64,000 nt of DNA from Bettongia penicillata ogilbyi (GCA_023548195.1 JAJHZJ010000399.1:7011100-7075099); one strand, 5' to 3'. Shown: positions 11,805 to 24,309, numbered from the stretch's first letter. Notes: generated by a model not told the origin, from the letters alone. Made by a program: numbers and translations.

Positions 11805-14285
11805 TCTTGACTTTTGATCATATCAACAAGAAAACTAACAAAAATCGCATGATTATCTGAATAGATGCAGAAAAAGCTTTCGACAAAATACAACACACAT
11901 TCCTATTAAAAACACTGGAGAACATAGGAATAAAGGGAACTTTCCATAAAATAATAAGCAGTACCTACCTAAAACATTCAGCAAGCATTATATGCAATGG
12001 TGATAAGATAGATGCATTTCCAATAAGGTCAGGGGTGAAAGAAAGATGCCCATTATCATCACTATTATTCAATATGGTACTAGAAATGTTAGTGGTAGCA
12101 GTTAGACAAGATAAAGAAATTGAAGAAATGAGAACAGGAAAAGAAGAAACTAAGTTATCACTCTTTGCAGATGATATGATGATATACTTAGAGAATCCCA
12201 GAGATTCAAGTAAAAAACTACGTGAAACAGTAAAAACTTTGGCAAAGTTACAGGTTACAAAATAAACCCACACAAATCTTCTGCATTCCTATATATTAGC
12301 AACAAAGTCCAACAGCAAGAGATAGAAAAAGAAATCCCATTTAAAGCTGGAGTAGACACTACAAAATACTTAGGAGTTTACCTGCCAAAACAAACCCAGG
12401 GACTATATGAACACAATTACAAGATACTTTTTGCACAAATAAAGTGAGATTTAAGTAAGTGAAAAAACATCAGTTGTTCATGGGTAGGCTGAGCTAATAT
12501 GATAAAAATGACAATTGTACCTGAAATAATCTACTTATTTAGTGCCATACTAATTAAACTATCAGATAATTATTTTCTAGAGCTGGATAAAGTAATATCA
12601 AAATTCATTTGGAAAAACAAAAGGTCCAGAATATCAAAGGGACTAATGAAAAGAAATGCTTGGGAAAGTGGCCTAGCACTACCAGACCTCAAATTGTATT
12701 ATAAAGCAGCAATTATCAAAACCACTTGGTATTGGCTAAGAAACAGAGGGGTAGACAAATGAAATAGATTTGACACTCACGATGCAGTAGGCAAGGAATA
12801 TAGCAATCTCCTGTTTGATAAACCCAAAGATCCCAGCTTCTGGGATCAGAATTCACTGTTCCACAAAAATTGCTGGGAAAACCGGTAAACTATGTGGCAG
12901 AAATTAGGCATAGACCCATGCCTGACACCGTACACAAGAATAAAGTCCAAATGGGTACATGATTTAGGTATAAAGATTGATACCATGAATAAACTGGAGA
13001 AGCAAGGAATAGTGTATTTATCAGATTTATGGAGAGGGGAAGAATTTTTTCTAAAGAAACGATAGAAAGCATTATGAAATGCAAGATGGATAATTTGGAT
13101 TACTTTAAACTGAAAAGTTTTTGCACAACCAATCCCAATGCAACCAAAATTCGGAGAGATGTAGTAAATTGGGAAAAATTTTTACAACTAAGCTCGGGGC
13201 AAAAGGCCTCATTTCTAGAATATATAGAGAACTGACTCAAATATATAACCATATAAGTCATTCCCCAATTGATAAATGGTCAAAGGATATGAACAGGCAA
13301 TTTTCAGGGGAAGAAATTAAAGATATCTATAATCATATGAAAAAGTGCTCTAAATCACTATTGATTAGAGAGATGCAAATCAAAACAACTCTGAGGTACC
13401 ACATCACACCTGTAAGATTGGCAAACATGACAGAACAAGAAAATAATAAATGCTGGAGAGGATGTGGGAGAGTTGGAACACTAATTCATTGTTGGTGGAG
13501 CTGTGAGATCATCCAACCCTTCTGGAGAACGGTTTGGAACTATTCCCAAAGGGCTACAAAAATGTGCATACCCTTTGACCCAGCAATATCGCTACTAGGA
13601 CTGTATCCCCAAGAGATTATAAAAATGGGAAAGGGTCCCACGTGTACAAAAATATTTATAGCAACACTCTTTGCGGTAGCCAAAAACAGGAAGTAAAGGG
13701 GATGCCCACCAATTGGGGAATCGCTGAATAAATTATGGTATATGAATGTAATGGAGTACTATTGTGCCCTAAGAAATGATGAACAAGAAGACTTCAGGGA
13801 GGCCTGGAAGGACTTATATGATCTGATGCTGAGTGAAAGGAGCAGAACCAGGAGAACTTTGTGCACAGCAACGACCACAGTGTGTGAGAGCTTTTTCTGG
13901 TAGACTTGGAACTTTGTAATAACACAAGAATTTACTGAGAAAAAAAAAATCCCAATGTTGGTCTTCTAAGGCAAAATGCCTTCCACACTTAGAGAAAGAA
14001 ATATGGAAGTCATTTGCAAAATGTAGCAGATCATATTTGTGTATGGGTGGGTTTCAGTGTATTATGTTTTGATTTGTTATATTATTTCTTCCATTAATTT
14101 TAGTTCGACTACATAGCATGACTATAGTGAAAATGTGCTCAATAGGAAAGTATATGTAGAACCTATGCAGAATTGTATGCTGTCATGGGGAGGGAGGGAG
14201 GGGGGGGGAAGGTGTACGGGGGATAATATCTTAATTTTAATGAAGTGATTGTAGAACAGTAAAAAAGAATTTAAAAAATTAAAAA
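11805..14285 (+). mobile_element. 5'-truncated L1 (ORF2 RT to 3' end)
   Basis: It begins within the reverse transcriptase just before the DAEKAFDKIQ segment (about 11862) and runs collinearly with the full-length copy through the C-terminal region to a 3' UTR with a G-rich tract (14190-14210) and an A-rich tail. The RT catalytic box is present as FADD (about 12167-12178). Frameshifts separate at least four open pieces. Its left edge lies close to the HAL1 tail, but the two are separate insertions. Confidence 0.85.
11850..13880 (+). pseudogene. L1 ORF2 fragment (RT and C-terminal domain)
   Basis: Open pieces at 12035-12265, 12499-12762 and 13121-13696 give the RT with FADDMM, the thumb region, and the C-terminal segment with a C-W-R-G-C-G...H-C-W-W-S-C pattern (about 13450-13510), the cysteine-rich motif near the ORF2 C-terminus. 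The endonuclease domain is absent because of 5' truncation. Frameshifts make it a pseudogene. Confidence 0.85.
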
Positions 14286-14439
14286 AAAGAAGTTGGATGC
14301 TATAATAAAAAAAATGGTAGAACTACCATACAGGAGTATCTCTGCCTTTCTTCATCACAGCTTGACAAAGCATGAAAGAGCTTCTTAGAAAATGTTAATT
14401 GAATGAAGGCATAAATGATGACTGAGTAAAAAAGTTAGC

Positions 14440-14640
14440 ACTTATGAGGTGCTTGACACAATGACCATGTGAAATATGTGACACAAGGGTAATTTTCCAA
14501 TACTACACTTAAGGAAAATGTGTCCCAAAGAAAAGAAATGATACCATCAGACAATTAATCCATGTATAGGACTTAAACCCAGAGCTTTTCACTTGGGATG
14601 ACAAACAGTGCCCTTTCCATTGAATCATGTTGCTTCGTGA
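14440..14640 (-). repeat. CORE (MIR/THER-like) SINE, old
   Basis: The right end reads like the reverse complement of a tRNA-type SINE head (GCCCTTTCCATTGAATCATG, followed by TTGCTTC). The core follows to the left (GGACTTAAACCCAGAGC, then AATTAATCCATG). Strongly diverged; edges are approximate. Confidence 0.5.
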
Positions 14641-15622
14641 AAGCAGTCATGAGAAATGTAAACAACTTCTTTTCTGCATCAGTTTTCTTGATACAAGCTA
14701 ATTCAATAACTAGCACACACTTAAATTTAAGTATTTCCAAAATCGACAAAAGCTCTCATATACAAGATATTCATAAAAGCACTTCCTTTTCATAGAACAA
14801 AACCGGAAACAAAAGTGTTAATCAGTGAAGGAATGAACATTTGAAACATGAATTTAATGCAGTATTATAGCTGTAAGAAAAAAAGTATGATGAATTGTAA
14901 GAACTATGGGAAAGCTCATAAGAATTAGTTAAAAAAATAAAAAGGAAGCAAGTAGAATAAGACAAATATATACTGAGTGACTACAACCACTTTTATGGAA
15001 GGAATAACAACCACACGCAAAAGAAGAAACTGAATATGGCATAATTATTATCAAGTTCAGATCCAGAAAATAGTCGATCAAATTCCATTTCTCTTCCTTC
15101 ATTGTAAAAGTGTCAAGCTGTGGATTTAAAATGTTTTCTAAATTCTGTCAGAAAAAAAAATAATATATAGTGTTTAATTTTGCCGAAAACCTATTTTTAA
15201 TTTTTGTAAGAGATGGGGAGGGCAAGGAAATGTATAACAGAAAGTATAAATGAACAGAAAGTAGAAATAAAAGTAAGATTTAAATTTTAAAATACATTTA
15301 TAAATCTGTCACTATGGTACTGTTGCAATCTTAGCCATGATTACCTACCTGAAAGTTTGATTACCTGGTAATAAGTGTACCTGTCAGTCAAGCGTATGTG
15401 ACTTTCCTGTTAATAGATATTTACATTTGGATATACTGTTTTTATGTGCCTTCGTCCCTTTATCCCTCCATTCATCCCTCACTCCTACCCTTCCTTTAAT
15501 CCATCCTTTTTTTTCTCATTCCCTTTTCCTTCACTCTTCCTTTACTTCTTATTTCCTTTTCCTCTCTTCTTCTCTTTTAATATAGTTCTAATTAATAGGT
15601 TATCCGATTGACTGATGTTTTA
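14640..15622. other. Unassigned AT-rich DNA
   Basis: No repeat family, gene or structured signal recognised. A pyrimidine-rich stretch (15440-15570) is present. Confidence 0.5.
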
Positions 15623-15624
15623 TA

Positions 15625-15895
15625 GGAGCAGCTAGGCGGTACAGCGGATAGAGTACCACACCCAGAGTCAGTACGATGCATCTTCCTGAATTCAAATCTG
15701 GTCTCAGAAGCTCATTAACCATGGGAGTCTGGGCAAGTCACTTAAAGCTATTGACCTCAGTTTCTTCATATGTAAAATGAACTGGAGAGTAAAGTAGCAA
15801 AACACTCCTGTACCTTTGCCAAGATAACGCCAAAAGGGTCACAAAGAGTTGGATACAACTAAAACGACTGAATAATAACAGCAAAGTTTTAGAGT
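15625..15895 (+). repeat. tRNA-derived SINE with RTE-type tail
   Basis: The head GCAGCTAGGCGGTACAGCGG plus ATAGAGTACC is a tRNA-like pol III promoter region. The middle has the CAAGTCACTTAA core. The tail AAAGAGTTGGATACAACTAA with GACTGAATAATAACAGCA matches the 3' end of the RTE/BovB element at 63805-63890. It ends in the A/C-rich repeat typical of RTE-mobilised SINEs. Confidence 0.85.
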
Positions 15896-15899
15896 CTGA

Positions 15900-16670
15900 T
15901 AAGACTGTGGAATGCACCAGACTTAAGAAAGCAACTTCACTCAGGAATGATACATATTTAAGATTGTTTCTAGGAAGTAAAGTAATATGAGAAAATTAAG
16001 ATTTTTAATTTTTTTTCATAAAATATAAACTTAAGGGATGTTGCAGTGTCTATGTGATCCCAAAGTTATTTTGCAGGGAGTCTGATAGCCAGATCTTCCC
16101 GTCATACATTGCATCACTTTCTATAGGCGTTTCCTTATTTATTTTATGTTTTAGTTATTATTTATACAATAAGTATAATAACGTAAAATCCCACCAATAT
16201 TGCTGTTAGTGTTCCATCGCTATATTATAATTAGTTGTTCATTCTCCAAGCAGCTTCTATTTGTTTTGCTACAATGAGAATGAGCTCTGGAAATTTTTGG
16301 TCCCCTTCGGTACTTTTCATTGTATATATACAATAAAGTCCTAGTGAAGGAATTCTATTTTTACTACTTCTATTTTTTTCAATCAGTGCCTGTTGACATC
16401 ATACTCTGCAAAATATTTGTGCAAATTTGTGATCAAGCAAGCAAATCATTAGTACCCTGAATTCTCCATAACCATGCCAGATTTTGGGATACATTTCAAA
16501 AAATTAATCCCAATGTTAGATAATAATGGGGAGTTTTTATGGCCAAGGCAAGTAAGGAAACGTCAGTCTGGAATAAGTCCATGAAGTCAAAAGTAATAGA
16601 AAGATAAACATTGCATGAATTGATATCTATGTATCTAATCTATACTGATGATCTACCTATGTTTTCCTAT
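15900..16670. other. Unassigned AT-rich DNA
   Basis: No recognisable repeat or gene. Confidence 0.5.
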
Positions 16671-16674
16671 CAAT

Positions 16675-16682
16675 CGAGAGAG

Positions 16683-16731
<49 letters not shown>
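16675..16731. repeat. (GA)n microsatellite
   Basis: A nearly pure GA run, followed at 16732-16790 by a short stretch resembling an old interspersed repeat (ACACTATGCCAAGTACTGGG) that I cannot assign. Confidence 0.95.
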
Positions 16732-16734
<3 letters not shown>

Positions 16735-16913
16735 TATTATTTACTACATTCCAGACACTATGCCAAGTACTGGGGATAAAAATACAAATGAGCCATATCA
16801 ACATATAAAGTAGTCATGAAAGAGGGGTTAAGACAGAATCTAAAGTCAAAACATTGAGTCTGAAACCAATACTAGAAAGGCGGCCATGAGGAAGATGAAA
16901 TAGAAAGGCATCT

Positions 16914-16945
16914 TCTTTCTCTCTCCTCCTCCCCTCCCTCCCTCC

Positions 16946-17009
<64 letters not shown>

Positions 17010-17085
17010 CATATAAAAATATATGTATATATATATAATATACGCATACATACATATGTGTGTGTATGTGTGTGTGTGTAGACAG
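16914..17085. repeat. Compound (CT)n-(TA)n-(TG)n microsatellite
   Basis: CT-rich to 16966, then TA from about 16967 to 17004, then mixed TA/CATA and a TG tract up to about 17085. The short ORFs over it are repeat by-products. Confidence 0.95.
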
Positions 17086-17553
17086 ACAGTGATATACATA
17101 TTGTGGTTGAAAGGCAAACTTGTTGTTAATGTCCCTTTACAGCTGTTTATGGCTGAGCATAGCTATGGTCAATTATTAGGACTTCAGCCGTTCTCTAATT
17201 CCTTTTTCCAAAGGATAATTAAGTCCATAACTGGGGAGAGAATGAAGTTTATGAATTTTGCTCCAACACTTTTGTTCTACTTAATTTACAAAGCGATCAT
17301 CCATTTCCCTAACTGCTCTACTTAGCCTTTTGATGTGTGAAATTCGTACTCTAATTTTAGAATATAGCCTTGGACTGATACTCTTGGTGACAATTTTACC
17401 GAAAACATGGTATTAAATATAATATTTAATATAATATAAATATTATAAAATATGATATAAAATGCTAAACTTGTACTTAAATATTTTAATGATTCACTAT
17501 TTTATTTTTCAATGAATGAATGAAAAAAATTAAGAAGCTACTATGTTCAAAGA
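17086..17553. other. Unassigned DNA
   Basis: No recognised feature. 17400-17470 is a palindrome-rich AT stretch (ATATTTAATATAATATAAAT). Confidence 0.5.
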
Positions 17554-17555
17554 GT

Positions 17556-17785
17556 GAAACAACTAGGTAGCAGAATGGAAAGAGCAGCCTGGCAGAAGAC
17601 CTGAGTTCCAATTCAGCCTCAGATCCTTATATGACCCTGGGCAACTCACTTAACCATTTTTGTCTCGATTAAATGAACTGGAGAAGGAAATACAAATATC
17701 TCAGTATCTTTGTCAAGAAAACCCCAAATGAGATCATTAAGAGTTGGATGTGACTGATCTAACTGAAAAACAACAATGATAAATG
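17556..17785 (+). repeat. tRNA-derived SINE with RTE-type tail
   Basis: Head AACTAGGTAGCAGAATGGAA, core CTGGGCAACTCACTTAACC, then AACTGGAGAAGGAAAT and a tail with AAGAGTTGGATGTGACTGA ending in AACAACAATG. Same family as the copy at 15625, more diverged. Confidence 0.8.
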
Positions 17786-18026
17786 CACAAAGTCCTGCAT
17801 TCAATGCTGGGAATATAAAAAATAAGAGAGATCTCTATGTATCCTACTCTCCACCAACTCAAATCATTTAACCCATAGTGGAGTTGGACATTTAACTAGG
17901 TGCTCTGGCAAAAACAAAACGAAAATCCTTACCTTGTGCTAAATCTAACTCTGACTTACTCTAGCTTTACTGGCATGGTCCTCTGATGATGAAATCACAG
18001 TCCTCTGATTATGAAAATAGATACCA

Positions 18027-18290
18027 TCACAGAGAGTAGATGTCATGGATAGAGATTTTGAATTGCAGCTAGAACTACTAAGTTCATAACCTTCTCTGAC
18101 GAATACAAGCTCTGTGATTCAGGAAAAGTCATTTAACTCCCATTTTCTCCAGCTTACTCATCTGCAAAATGGGGATAATAATAGCACCCATTTCACAAGC
18201 ATAAGGGGAGAAAATCAGAAAACATGTGAAGTGCTCTGCAAACCTTAAAGTGCTACAATTTTTATTTGATTATTAGTTATTGATTTATTT
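18027..18290 (+). repeat. CORE (MIR/THER-like) SINE
   Basis: Contains AAAAGTCATTTAACTCCC, CATCTGCAAAATGGGGATAA, TAATAGCACCCATTTCAC and TGCTCTGCAAACCTTAAAGT in the order of the mammalian CORE-SINE/MIR consensus, ending in an L2-like tail TTTTATTTGATTATTAG. Confidence 0.75.
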
Positions 18291-18780
18291 TATTATTTTT
18301 GAGAATTCAATATCTTTCCAGTTGGATATCGCCTATTACATTGTGTGCTACACTGACTTACTCTTTTAGAATCCAGAGTTGGCGTTATATCACACAGTAA
18401 AAGGCTTCAATGAAAGAAAATGGATATTATTGCTTTCAAAATACTATGACAGATTACTTTTGTAGGTAGCCGCTCACACAAAGGCAGGAAGAAAATTAAA
18501 AACTGCAATGTCAACAGTTTTTGGTGTTAACCTCATTCAGGAAGGACATGCAATCATCTTCCCCCACCACCCCCCTTTTCTTTGGCATTCCATTAAAAGC
18601 ATATTATTTTTATTTCCAAGACCAGGGTATTTCGTTGGGTAAAATACTTGATGTGTTTTTGACTTAATTATTTTTTGACTAGAATAATATCTTTATCATT
18701 CATAACTCATAATATTATATGCTTCAAAATACCTAAAAATATCACAGGATGTAAAACATACTTTTCAAGTATATTTTATA
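18290..18780. other. Unassigned AT-rich DNA
   Basis: No recognised repeat or gene. A C-rich tract is present at 18560-18577. Confidence 0.45.
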
Positions 18781-18784
18781 TTTG

Positions 18785-19005
18785 AGCCTAAAGAGCCAGT
18801 GTTGTACTCAGAGTACCCAGTATTCAAGGACTGCCTCTAGTAAGTCTCAGAAATACTGATAATTAGCTTCACTTTTCAGTATCCTAGGCAGTTATCCCAT
18901 ATTATAAATAACTAAACAGTTGAAAATCTGCCTTCATTGGAAAAAGATCCCGCAAAAGCAGTTTCACCCACCCCAGTGAAACGAAAAGTCTGGACCGAAA
19001 ATATG
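18785..19005 (+). repeat. MAR1-like marsupial SINE (old)
   Basis: The order CCTCTAGTAAGTCTCAG, CCTAGGCAG, a TTGGAAAAAG segment, TTTCACCCACCCCAGTGAAA and AAGTCTGGACC follows the 3' half of MAR1-type SINEs as I remember them. Recognition is from memory and the copy is diverged. Confidence 0.5.
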
Positions 19006-19505
19006 ACAAAGTACATTCACAAATCAAAATAATCAATAGAGTAATTTTCTCTCATTATTCAATTTAATAAATGTTGAATTATTGTACTTCACTTATAATA
19101 TATTTGTATGCTTTGTTTACAAAGAAAGCATTAATAGTAAACATTTAACAGTCCTCTATAACATTAAAGTCATCAGAAGGGATAAAAAGAGAAAAAAAAA
19201 CTCTCTTCTCTCAGATGATGGACAATCTATTTAAAGATAAAGGATAAGTATGCAGAACAAAAACATTTATATGGTGCTCAAAAAAATGTTACCATAGTTT
19301 TAAACTTTGAAATTTTGCTTATTTTGAAACACTATATAAAACTCAATATCTGGCTGTAATGTGCACTATATCCAAGGCATATGTACTGACAAATTAACTC
19401 AGTGGACTCCATTCAACTGCCTACCATCATTTGGATGATAAACATTTTATCAATTTGATGTATTCCTGTGGGATTTTTTAGACTTAACTCATTTAGAGTT
19501 CTATG
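19005..19505. other. Unassigned AT-rich DNA
   Basis: No recognised repeat or gene. Confidence 0.45.
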
Positions 19506-19765
19506 TTTCGATCACTAGGAGGCAAATCCTGCTCCAAAACCTCAGTAACTGTATGACTATGGACAAGTCACGTATCCTTTCTCAGATTCAGTATCCTTAT
19601 CTGGACCCATCTCCAACCATCCTTATGAATGTCTGGCCACTGGACCCGGATCTCTCTGGAGGAGAAAATGAGGTTTGTAACTTTGCACAGACATCCCTCT
19701 CTCAAATCAAAGTTATATTATCATTCCCCTGATGTCATGGTTGTCTTGGAAAATGAAGGACAAAC
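19505..19765 (+). repeat. Marsupial SINE with a GGATCT-CTCTGGAGGAGAA tail module
   Basis: A tRNA-like middle (TGACTATGGACAAGTCACGT, TCAGATTCAGTATCCTTATC) is followed by a tail module (about 19650-19765: CTCTGGAGGAGAAAATGAGG, TTGCACAGACATCCCTCTCT, TGATGTCATGGTTGTCTTGG, ending AAGGACAAACACAACC). The same tail ends two other, longer repeats at 20180-20590 and 40920-41485. Confidence 0.65.
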
Positions 19766-20035
19766 ACAACCTGTGAGTAGTCCAAGCTGAAAGGGGACAC
19801 AACCAGTTCGGTAACCCAGCTTGTCCAACATATTTCCCTCTCTTTCTCCTCTCCATAAAAAGATAAAATTTGAAACCTGAAGCTTCCCAGTTAAGTTGGA
19901 GTTTACTGGCAAGATTTTTTCCATTGTTTTGTCCTACCTTCCTAACTTCTTGTCTATTTCTTTTCTTCTTTCTTGGTTCCTTCGTTTCATCCTTGATTCT
20001 TTCATTTCTTCCTTCTTTCTTCTCTCTCTGTCTCC

Positions 20036-20047
20036 CTCTCTGTCTCC

Positions 20048-20140
<93 letters not shown>

Positions 20141-20161
20141 TTCCTCTCCCTCTCTCTCTCC
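20036..20161. repeat. (CT)n microsatellite, about 125 bp
   Basis: Almost pure CT with a few CC interruptions near the right end. The Leu/Ser repeat ORFs across it are artefacts. Confidence 0.97.
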
Positions 20162-20179
20162 TTTACTTCAAAGGTCAAC

Positions 20180-20590
20180 CCTTAAACTCATTTCACTCTG
20201 GAACTCACAGGTTGGTCCAACAATATATCCCTGCCCAAAATCCACTTAATGACTGTATTTTGGGCCCCCTGCCTCAGAGTGAACGTCAATAGTAACTGTT
20301 TCTGTTTTGACCGGCAGTCATTAGATTCACAGCTAAATGTTGCTTATTCATTGAATGGGCATTACCTCCCTCAAAGTGAGAACCTGAAAAGACCTTAGCA
20401 TAAAAGGGTCAGGATCTCCCACTGCATGCTAAGTCATATCTGCCCATTGGATGGAGATGGATCTGGAGGAGAAAATAAGGTGGATGACCTTGCACAGTCC
20501 TTCCTGTCTCAAATCAAAGTCCGGTAATCATTTCCCTGATGTCGTGGCACCCTTGGAAAGGAAAGACAAGTGCAATAATCCTTTTCTGTA
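20180..20590 (+). repeat. Unclassified marsupial repeat, copy 1 (shares SINE tail)
   Basis: From about 20272 (CAGAGTGAACGTCAATAGTA) it aligns with 41107-41480: both contain a GTAACTGTTTCTGTTTT-type segment, a TCAATGAATGGGC(A/T)TTACCT-type segment, then the CTGGAGGAGAA tail also found at 19650. The upstream part has no clear counterpart. It has the size of a long SINE or a short LTR; class not determined. Confidence 0.55.
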
Positions 20591-20705
20591 AAGGAAGGTA
20601 ATAATAGTTTCTACCTCTCATTGTTGTTGTGAGGTCAAAATAAGGTAGTATTTGTAGAGTATCTTATATATATTAAAGCATTAATTAAATCCTAACTATT
20701 ATTTT
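20590..20705 (+). repeat. CORE-SINE/MIR 3' fragment
   Basis: GTAATAATAGTTTCTACCTC, ATTGTTGTTGTGAGGTCAAA and a TATTAAAGCATTAATTAAAT-type segment follow the 3' half of the CORE-SINE consensus. Confidence 0.6.
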
Positions 20706-21554
20706 GTCCCAGGCTATTTGAGCTGCAGGCCAAGAGTTGACCAGTGCCCTTCATTCTCCAAATTAGCTTCATATGTTATCCAACACAGTAACAGACATTT
20801 TTTCTCTTTTGTATTAAACATTAAAATTCCTCTAATTTTTCAGTAATGAAGGAAGTTTTGTTGGCTGAAACTGAATGACTGTTTTACTATCAATACAATG
20901 AAGAACACTTTTTATTCATTTTATTTGAATTAGAATCTATTGAATTCAATGATTTTTTTAAATATGTGAACAGAAAATCTGGGGATCAACAGAGCTGTCT
21001 GTTAACCTATACACCTTTAATCATCTATTATACTACAAAGCACATACCAATCACTCTATGTTAGAACCCCATTGAATGTGAATATGGATTCTATTACCTA
21101 TTTCCAGCTATTCTGAAAATTGTTATGATCATGACCCCTGCTAACACTGAAGAAGTGAACTTAATTTGAACTAGTATTGGCTGTTCCTTTATTCGGCCAT
21201 TGCTTCTACCATGTTGTGTCTAGTGACCTCTAGCTTCATATCGATAAAATCTATGCACAGAATGTGACTTCTTTAAATAGAGGCTAATATGAACTGGTTA
21301 TACTGGGATGCTTGTGAATTCTCTTTATTGCTGAATACCATGACTTCTATGGACTACAGAAGACACTGAATATACTTTCCCTGGACTAATGAACATTGAA
21401 AATCGTCGTCCACCTGCCATGTACTCTCTCTATGAAGTCTTCTTTGACGGATGTGGGGGAAGGAAATTTTGAGGACCCTGGGCTGCTTGAAGTAACTCGA
21501 AGGGAAGGAAATGCCTATAGCATATCTGCCTGGGAGTGTTAGAGTTGCCATATC
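20705..21554. other. Unassigned DNA
   Basis: No recognised repeat or gene. The 65-codon minus-strand frame at 21354-21551 has no recognisable features. Confidence 0.45.
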
Positions 21555-22394
21555 AGAGTTAATTTTTTTTAAATAAATTTACTTATTAAACATTTTATAC
21601 TCATTTTCACAAAATTTTGGGTTCCAAATTGTCTCCCCAGTTGTCCACTCCCCCCAGCCCACTACACCAAGAATTCTAACTTCCCTCTCACCAATCTGCC
21701 CTCTTTTCTATCATCCCTCCCTTCCCTTGACCCCATCTTCTCTTTTCTCCTGTAAGGCCTGATAACTTTCTATTCCCCATTAACTGTATTTCTGATTACC
21801 TAGTAGCAAGAACAATACTCAACAGTTGTTCCTAAAACTTTGAGCTCCAAATTCTCCCTATCCCTCCCTCCCCACCCAATCACTTTGAGAAGGCAGGCAA
21901 TTCAATATAGGCCATATCTGTGCAGTTTTGCAAATGACTTCAATAATAGTCGTGTTCTGTAAGACTAACTATATTTCCCTCCATCCTATCCTGCCCCCAT
22001 TATTTTTATTCTCTCATTTGATCCTGTCCCTCCCCGAGTGTTGACTTCAAATTGCTCCCTCTTCCCATTGCCCTCCCTTCCATAATCCACCCACCCTGCT
22101 TATCTCCTTCCCCTCCCACTTTCCTGTATTGTAAGATGGGTTTTCCTACCAAAATGAGTGTGCATTTTATTCCTTCCTTTCGTTGAATGTGATGAGAGTA
22201 AACTTCATGTTTTTCTCTCAGCTCTCCTCTTTTTCCCTCCACTAAAAAGTCTCCTGCTTGCCTCTTTTATGAGAGATAGTTTGCCCCATTCCATTTCACC
22301 CTCTCTCCTTCCAATATATTTCTCTCTCACCGTTTACCTTAACTTTTTAAAGATATGATCCCATCCTATTCAATTCACTCTGTGCTCTCTGTCT

Positions 22395-22465
22395 CTGTGT
22401 GTGCATGCATGTGTGTATGTGTGTCTGTGCATGTGTGTCTGTCTGTGTGTGTGCGCATAATCCCA
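22395..22465. repeat. TG-rich simple repeat in HAL1 3' UTR
   Basis: Mixed TG/CATG tracts at the position homologous to the simple repeats of the other HAL1 copies. Confidence 0.85.
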
Positions 22466-22593
22466 CCAATTACCCAGAAACTGAAAAGTTTCAAGAGTTA
22501 CAAATATTGTCTTTCCATGTAGGAATGTAAACAGTTCAACTTTCGTAAGTCCCTTATGACTTCTTTTTCCTGCTTGCTTTCTCATGCTTCTTC

Positions 22594-23660
22594 TCATTCT
22601 TATGTTGGAAAGTCAAATTTTCTTTTCAGCTCTGATCTTTTCATCAAGAATACTTGAAAGTCCTCTGTTTCACTGAAAGATCATATTTTCCCCAGAAGCA
22701 TTATACTCAGTTTTGCTGGGTAGGTGATTCTTGGTTTGAGTCCTAGTTCCTTTGACTTCTGGAATATCCTATTCCACACCCCTCGATCCCTTAATGTAGA
22801 AGCTTCTAGATCTTGTGTTATCCTGATTTTATTTCCACAATACTGGACTGTTTCTTTCTAGCTGCTTGCAATATTTTCTCCTTGACCTAGGAATTCTTGA
22901 ATTTGGCCACAATGTTCCTAGGAGTTTCTCTTTTTGGATCTCTTTCAGGCAATGATCAGTGGATTTCTTGAATACTTATTTTGCCCTCTGGTTCTAGAAT
23001 CTCAGGGCAGTTTTTCTTGATAATTTCATGAAAGATGGTGTCTAGGTAGTCCCATAATTTTTAAATTGTTTCTCCTGGATCCAGGTCAGTTGTTTTTCCC
23101 ATGAGATATTTCACATTTTCTTCCATTTTTTCATTCTTTTGGTTTTGTTTGGTGATTTCTTGGTTTCTCATGAACTCATTAGCCTCTATCTGTTCCTTTC
23201 TAATTTTGAGAGAACTATTTCCTTCAATGAGCTTTTGAACCTCTTTTTCCATTTGGCTATTACTGCTTTGGAAAGCATTCTTCTCCTCATTGGCTTTTTG
23301 AACCTCTTTTGCCAATTGAGTGAACCTATTTTTCAAGGTGTTATTATCTTCAGCATTTCTTTTGGGTCTCCTTTAGCAAAGTTTTGACCCATTTTTCATA
23401 CTTTTCTTGCATCTCTCTCATTTCTCTTCCCAGTTTTTCCTCCACCTGTCTAACTTGATTTTCAAAATCCTTTTTGAGCTCTTCCATGGCCTGAGTCCGT
23501 TGGATATCTATTTCAGATGTTTGGGATACAGAAGCCTTGACTTCTATGTCTTTCCCTGATGGTAAGCATTGTTCTTCCTCATCAGAAAGGAAAGGAGAAA
23601 GTATGTGTTCACCATGAACGTAACCTTCTATGGTCTTTTTTTTTTCCCTTTTCTGGACAT
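22594..23660 (-). pseudogene. HAL1 ORF1, frameshifted
   Basis: The ATG is at 23658-23660 (minus). Lengths and order: a basic N-terminus with a KKTIEGYV segment (the terminal aromatic of the motif is changed to V); an acidic linker; a coiled coil (open pieces 23350-23700 and 23061-23336, rich in EVQK and EEKN heptads); RRM and C-terminal domain in further frames down to a stop at 22594-22596. At least three frame changes. One base is missing in the A-run near codon 7 relative to the other copies. Confidence 0.85.
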
Positions 23661-24296
23661 TTTCCCAGCCAGTTACTTGACTTCTGAAATTCCTCTCCAC
23701 CCCTGCCTCACTAGTGTTTGTGGTTTGAGATTCAAATGCTACTTCCCAGCCTCAGGACTTTCAACGGGGGGCAGGGCTGCTATTCAGTGGGAATAAGTTC
23801 AGGTTTTCATGTGGGGGCAGGGCCGCCACCCAGGCTCAGTTCCCTCATGGGGTTTATTTAGAGACCTTTGATAATGGATTCGGGGTCCTGTCTTCTTTGG
23901 GAGCCCCTGGCCGCTGCTTCTTCCTGAGGGGCCCTGAGTTATGGAGACACCCCACTCCCCTCTCAGCTGGTCGGATAGGGTCTCTCTCACTGATCTGTAG
24001 TGCCTGTGGGTGGAAGGAGCTTCGCGGCTGTTGGAGATTCTTTCCCTGAAGCCTGCTCGGATCTGCTCCTCTCAGTGCCACGCAGCCAAGGCAGGGCTGG
24101 GCTGTGCTCCAGGTCTGGTGTGTGATGGACCTTTGGTGACGGTTTTTCAGGGCTCTCTGGAACAGAAATCTCCTCCATTCCGTTGCTGCACAGCTTCCAC
24201 TGCTCCACTGGGAGTTCCTCTGTACAGGTAATTTTGGCCAGTGGGTTTGGAGGTAGCATATGTGAATCTTTCTACTCTGCCATCTTGGCTTCTCCC

Positions 24297-24309
24297 AGAG
24301 TTAATTTTT
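24297..24309. repeat. TSD of HAL1 (right copy; left copy 21555-21567)
   Basis: AGAGTTAATTTTT, identical on both sides. Followed by AAAAATC, so the cleavage site was TTTTT/AAAAA. Confidence 0.9.

Larger units (their letters stand above)
21568..24296 (-). mobile_element. Complete HAL1 (ORF1-only) element with TSD
   Basis: Its 5' end at 24296 starts GGGAGAAGCCAAGATGGCAG on the minus strand. A 636-bp leader, ORF1 (22594-23660) and the 3' UTR follow, ending in a T-run (A-tail) at 21568. It is flanked by a perfect 13-bp direct repeat AGAGTTAATTTTT (21555-21567 and 24297-24309). The restored target reads TTTTT/AAAAA at the nick, an ideal L1 endonuclease site. The 2729-bp unit therefore moved as an ORF1-only element, presumably with L1 ORF2 protein in trans. 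Confidence 0.9.

Noticed and set aside
19870..20292. 140-codon open frame rich in Leu/Ser across the CT microsatellite
   Set aside because: It is the translation of a dinucleotide repeat; the same applies to frames over 6471-6540, 16675-17085, 45705-45866 and 55382-55560.
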